Source: an uncultured Lachnoanaerobaculum sp.
Lineage (GTDB): Bacteria; Bacillota; Clostridia; Lachnospirales; Lachnospiraceae
Assembly: GCA_937925515.1 (NCBI GenBank)
Contig: CALALP010000042.1
Span: 1 to 64,000 of the forward strand
Reading direction: 5' to 3'
DNA: 64,000 nucleotides
In this document: in pieces, positions 62,153-64,000 of the stretch
Position numbering within the stretch: position 1 is the first letter of the stretch
Layout: every line of letters starts with the position of its first letter
The notes under the pieces: model-generated
The model's database searches: none
The model's input: the letters and a program-made list of their open reading frames with translations, nothing else
Told to the model about the DNA's origin: nothing
Made by a program: the position numbers and the translations under genes

Positions 62153-64000
62153 ATGAAAATGCTAACAATAAACAATAAAGAAAAAAAATCATTTATACAT
62201 CTAATTTTTCTATTTATATTTCCGACAGTTATTTTATTTTCTGCCTTGATTATAATTACAGGCTTGAACTATTCTTCTACTATCAAAATCACAGAGGCTA
62301 ATGCTGTTTCTTCTATGGTGCGTGCAGCTGAAACAAGTGAAACAAAAATCACTTCAATCCTAGATACCATGCGTATACTTATCCATAATTTTAATGCTCA
62401 AAACAATTTTGAAAATATTACAAATGATGACAACAATTCCTTACCACAAACACTTAGTTACATGAATACCTCTTATGAATACCTTGATAATATTTACATC
62501 ATGGATTTAAATAATGAATTAATAGTTTCATCTGACGGTTTTCATAATTTTGAGGAGTTTTTTACCCATGAATACATTTACCAAAACTATGAACTTGCCT
62601 ATTGGAAAGACTTTCGTTTTTATACTACTGAAAACTATCGCACTCTTTCGCCGACTATTGTTTCACATTCAGGAAAACTGTGTGCCGTAGTACCTATTGT
62701 ATATAGAAAGCTTGAAGGACTATATCAGAACAATTTGATTGTTTTTAACATTAAGCTTGAAACTTTAATAAATTATGATTATCTAAGACATCTAACTAAA
62801 AGTTCATCTGCTTATATATTTAATAAATACACTTATGATATATTTGATTCAAATGGAAACTTAGTTGATAAAGATATGTTCCCAAGTAGCCTATATAAAA
62901 AGCTACTTGACACAAATCAAAATTCATTTTCATTTAAACATAATGGGAACATGATGCTAGTATCAACCTATTCCAAAAATAGTTCAATTATAGGTTATAC
63001 ATATTTTACTTTAATAGATACAAATGATATTTTAAGACCACTTCTTCCAAGATTTATTTTATCTGCAATACTTATAATAGCATTTGTTAGCATAAGTATT
63101 TTTGTAGCTATAAAAAATGCATACAAACTTTATGCTCCACTTTATGAATTATTACAAAGAGGAAATGGAATAGAGTCGGTTTGTGCAAGTGGCAATATTT
63201 TAAATGATATAATGCAGTATTCATCACTGACAAAAAGGCTTAATGCCTCCTATATACTGCCATGTGCACAGGAAAGATACCTTGTAAATTTTTTAAATTC
63301 AACTGAATACTATTTAGACGAGCAGGTAAGAAACTCCGTATCTGAATCTTTAAATTTTCCATATAATATTTTTGCTGTGGTAATTGTTCAACTCTCTCCC
63401 ACTGCTCGTACCTTTGATAAGTATAATTCTACTGATTATGCAAATATTCAAAATGGATTTTATACACTAGTAAAAACTATATTTTCCAATACTTTTCATT
63501 GCTTTGTTCTGCCTACTGAAAAATCAATACTTTATATAGTTTTAAATGTTCAAAAATTAGAGGAACTAGACCAAATAGATAAAATACTAGGCGACATATA
63601 TAAATCTATGCAAAATGAAATGGATTATGTATACCTATCTACCGGTAGGAGCAGTGGGTATTCAGGAATTGAGGGGCTTAAGCTTGCACATGCTCAGGCT
63701 AAGGAATCATTTACTATGTATGCCTCAAGCACTGACCGTATATCACTAAGTACAGAAGAAATGTCTGAACTTGATTTTACAAATAGCGATGAAAAAGAAC
63801 TTTTTCTTGCTCTCTCAAAATCAGATAAGGAGAAAGTTGATTCCATACTAAAGAAAATATTTGATAAAAATACCAAACTTCCTGCCAGAATGAAAAAACA
63901 ACTTATTGAGCATATACTCAATATTGTATTAAAAGTTATGCACCTTAAAAAATTTCCCATACCTAATGGTAAACTTGATTTTCAAATATTAAATGAATAC
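62153..64000 (+). CDS. Membrane-anchored sensor-regulator (AraC/YesN-like), partial
   Basis: An open frame of 616 codons from the ATG at 62153 (AAAGGAAG ten bases upstream) runs off the window without a stop. One membrane helix lies near residues 17-40 (HLIFLFIFPTVILFSALIII), an extracellular sensor follows to about 300, and a second helix is near 300-322. The intracellular part resembles the middle of YesN-type regulators (GLKLAHAQAKESFTMYASS). The C-terminal helix-turn-helix that would confirm an AraC regulator is expected beyond the window. Divergent to the 14-gene operon, so it is the likely switch for it. Confidence 0.8.
   Translation, partial: MKMLTINNKEKKSFIHLIFLFIFPTVILFSALIIITGLNYSSTIKITEANAVSSMVRAAETSETKITSILDTMRILIHNFNAQNNFENITNDDNNSLPQTLSYMNTSYEYLDNIYIMDLNNELIVSSDGFHNFEEFFTHEYIYQNYELAYWKDFRFYTTENYRTLSPTIVSHSGKLCAVVPIVYRKLEGLYQNNLIVFNIKLETLINYDYLRHLTKSSSAYIFNKYTYDIFDSNGNLVDKDMFPSSLYKKLLDTNQNSFSFKHNGNMMLVSTYSKNSSIIGYTYFTLIDTNDILRPLLPRFILSAILIIAFVSISIFVAIKNAYKLYAPLYELLQRGNGIESVCASGNILNDIMQYSSLTKRLNASYILPCAQERYLVNFLNSTEYYLDEQVRNSVSESLNFPYNIFAVVIVQLSPTARTFDKYNSTDYANIQNGFYTLVKTIFSNTFHCFVLPTEKSILYIVLNVQKLEELDQIDKILGDIYKSMQNEMDYVYLSTGRSSGYSGIEGLKLAHAQAKESFTMYASSTDRISLSTEEMSELDFTNSDEKELFLALSKSDKEKVDSILKKIFDKNTKLPARMKKQLIEHILNIVLKVMHLKKFPIPNGKLDFQILNEY

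Noticed and set aside
1..64000. CRISPR array, insertion sequence or prophage
   Set aside because: No regularly spaced repeats, transposase, integrase or phage structural genes were found on either strand.

Overview
The window looks like a chromosomal segment of a low-GC anaerobic Firmicute, most likely a member of the Clostridia close to Lachnospiraceae. The grounds are the A+T-rich sequence, strong AGGAGG-type ribosome binding sites, AddAB instead of RecBCD, the gene order nusB-ispA-dxs-tlyA-nadK-argR-recN, a YesM/YesN-type two-component system, citrate lyase, and many ABC sugar importers. The genus cannot be fixed from the sequence alone. No insertion sequence, prophage or CRISPR array was seen.

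Region 1 (1-5.6 kb): a PF04392-type substrate-binding lipoprotein on the minus strand, then a divergent citrate operon of a CitMHS-type transporter and citrate lyase citD-citE-citF. It ends at a 13-bp hairpin facing the next operon. Region 2 (5.6-11.1 kb): a hexuronate operon uxaB-uxaC-uxaA with a clear promoter and a LacI-type palindromic operator, plus a LacI-family regulator gene that lacks an ordinary start codon. Region 3 (11.1-11.7 kb): tRNA-Pro(CGG), a 23-nt fragment of tRNA-Glu, two tRNA-Glu(CTC) and tRNA-Thr(CGT). Region 4 (11.7-23.6 kb): a long minus-strand housekeeping run from nusB through isoprenoid, NAD, arginine-repressor, repair and glycogen genes down to a short sigma-like protein.

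Region 5 (23.6-32.9 kb): a sugar operon of binding protein, two permeases, a GH2 glycosidase, a broken lectin-domain gene and a YesN/YesM response regulator and kinase, closed by an intrinsic terminator. A 20-bp-period direct repeat lies just upstream of its promoter and is a good candidate regulator site. Region 6 (32.9-43.5 kb): a decayed HsdS fragment, addA, addB, alaS and an unlisted 39-aa membrane peptide gene.

Region 7 (43.6-64 kb) is the most interesting part: a 14-gene minus-strand operon from a TTGACA/TATACT promoter, divergent from a membrane-anchored regulator that runs off the window. It combines an ABC importer, a secreted clan GH-A hydrolase, a cytoplasmic GH20 hexosaminidase, NagB-like and NagA proteins, an FAD oxidase, a GlcF-like iron-sulfur protein and a fused EtfB-EtfA. 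With them are IolB, a class II aldolase, a PfkB kinase and an FGGY kinase, but no IolG, IolE or IolD. The set suggests an undescribed route that oxidises the partner sugar or acid of a HexNAc-containing glycan with electron-bifurcation-type hardware. Neither sugar ABC operon encodes its ATPase.
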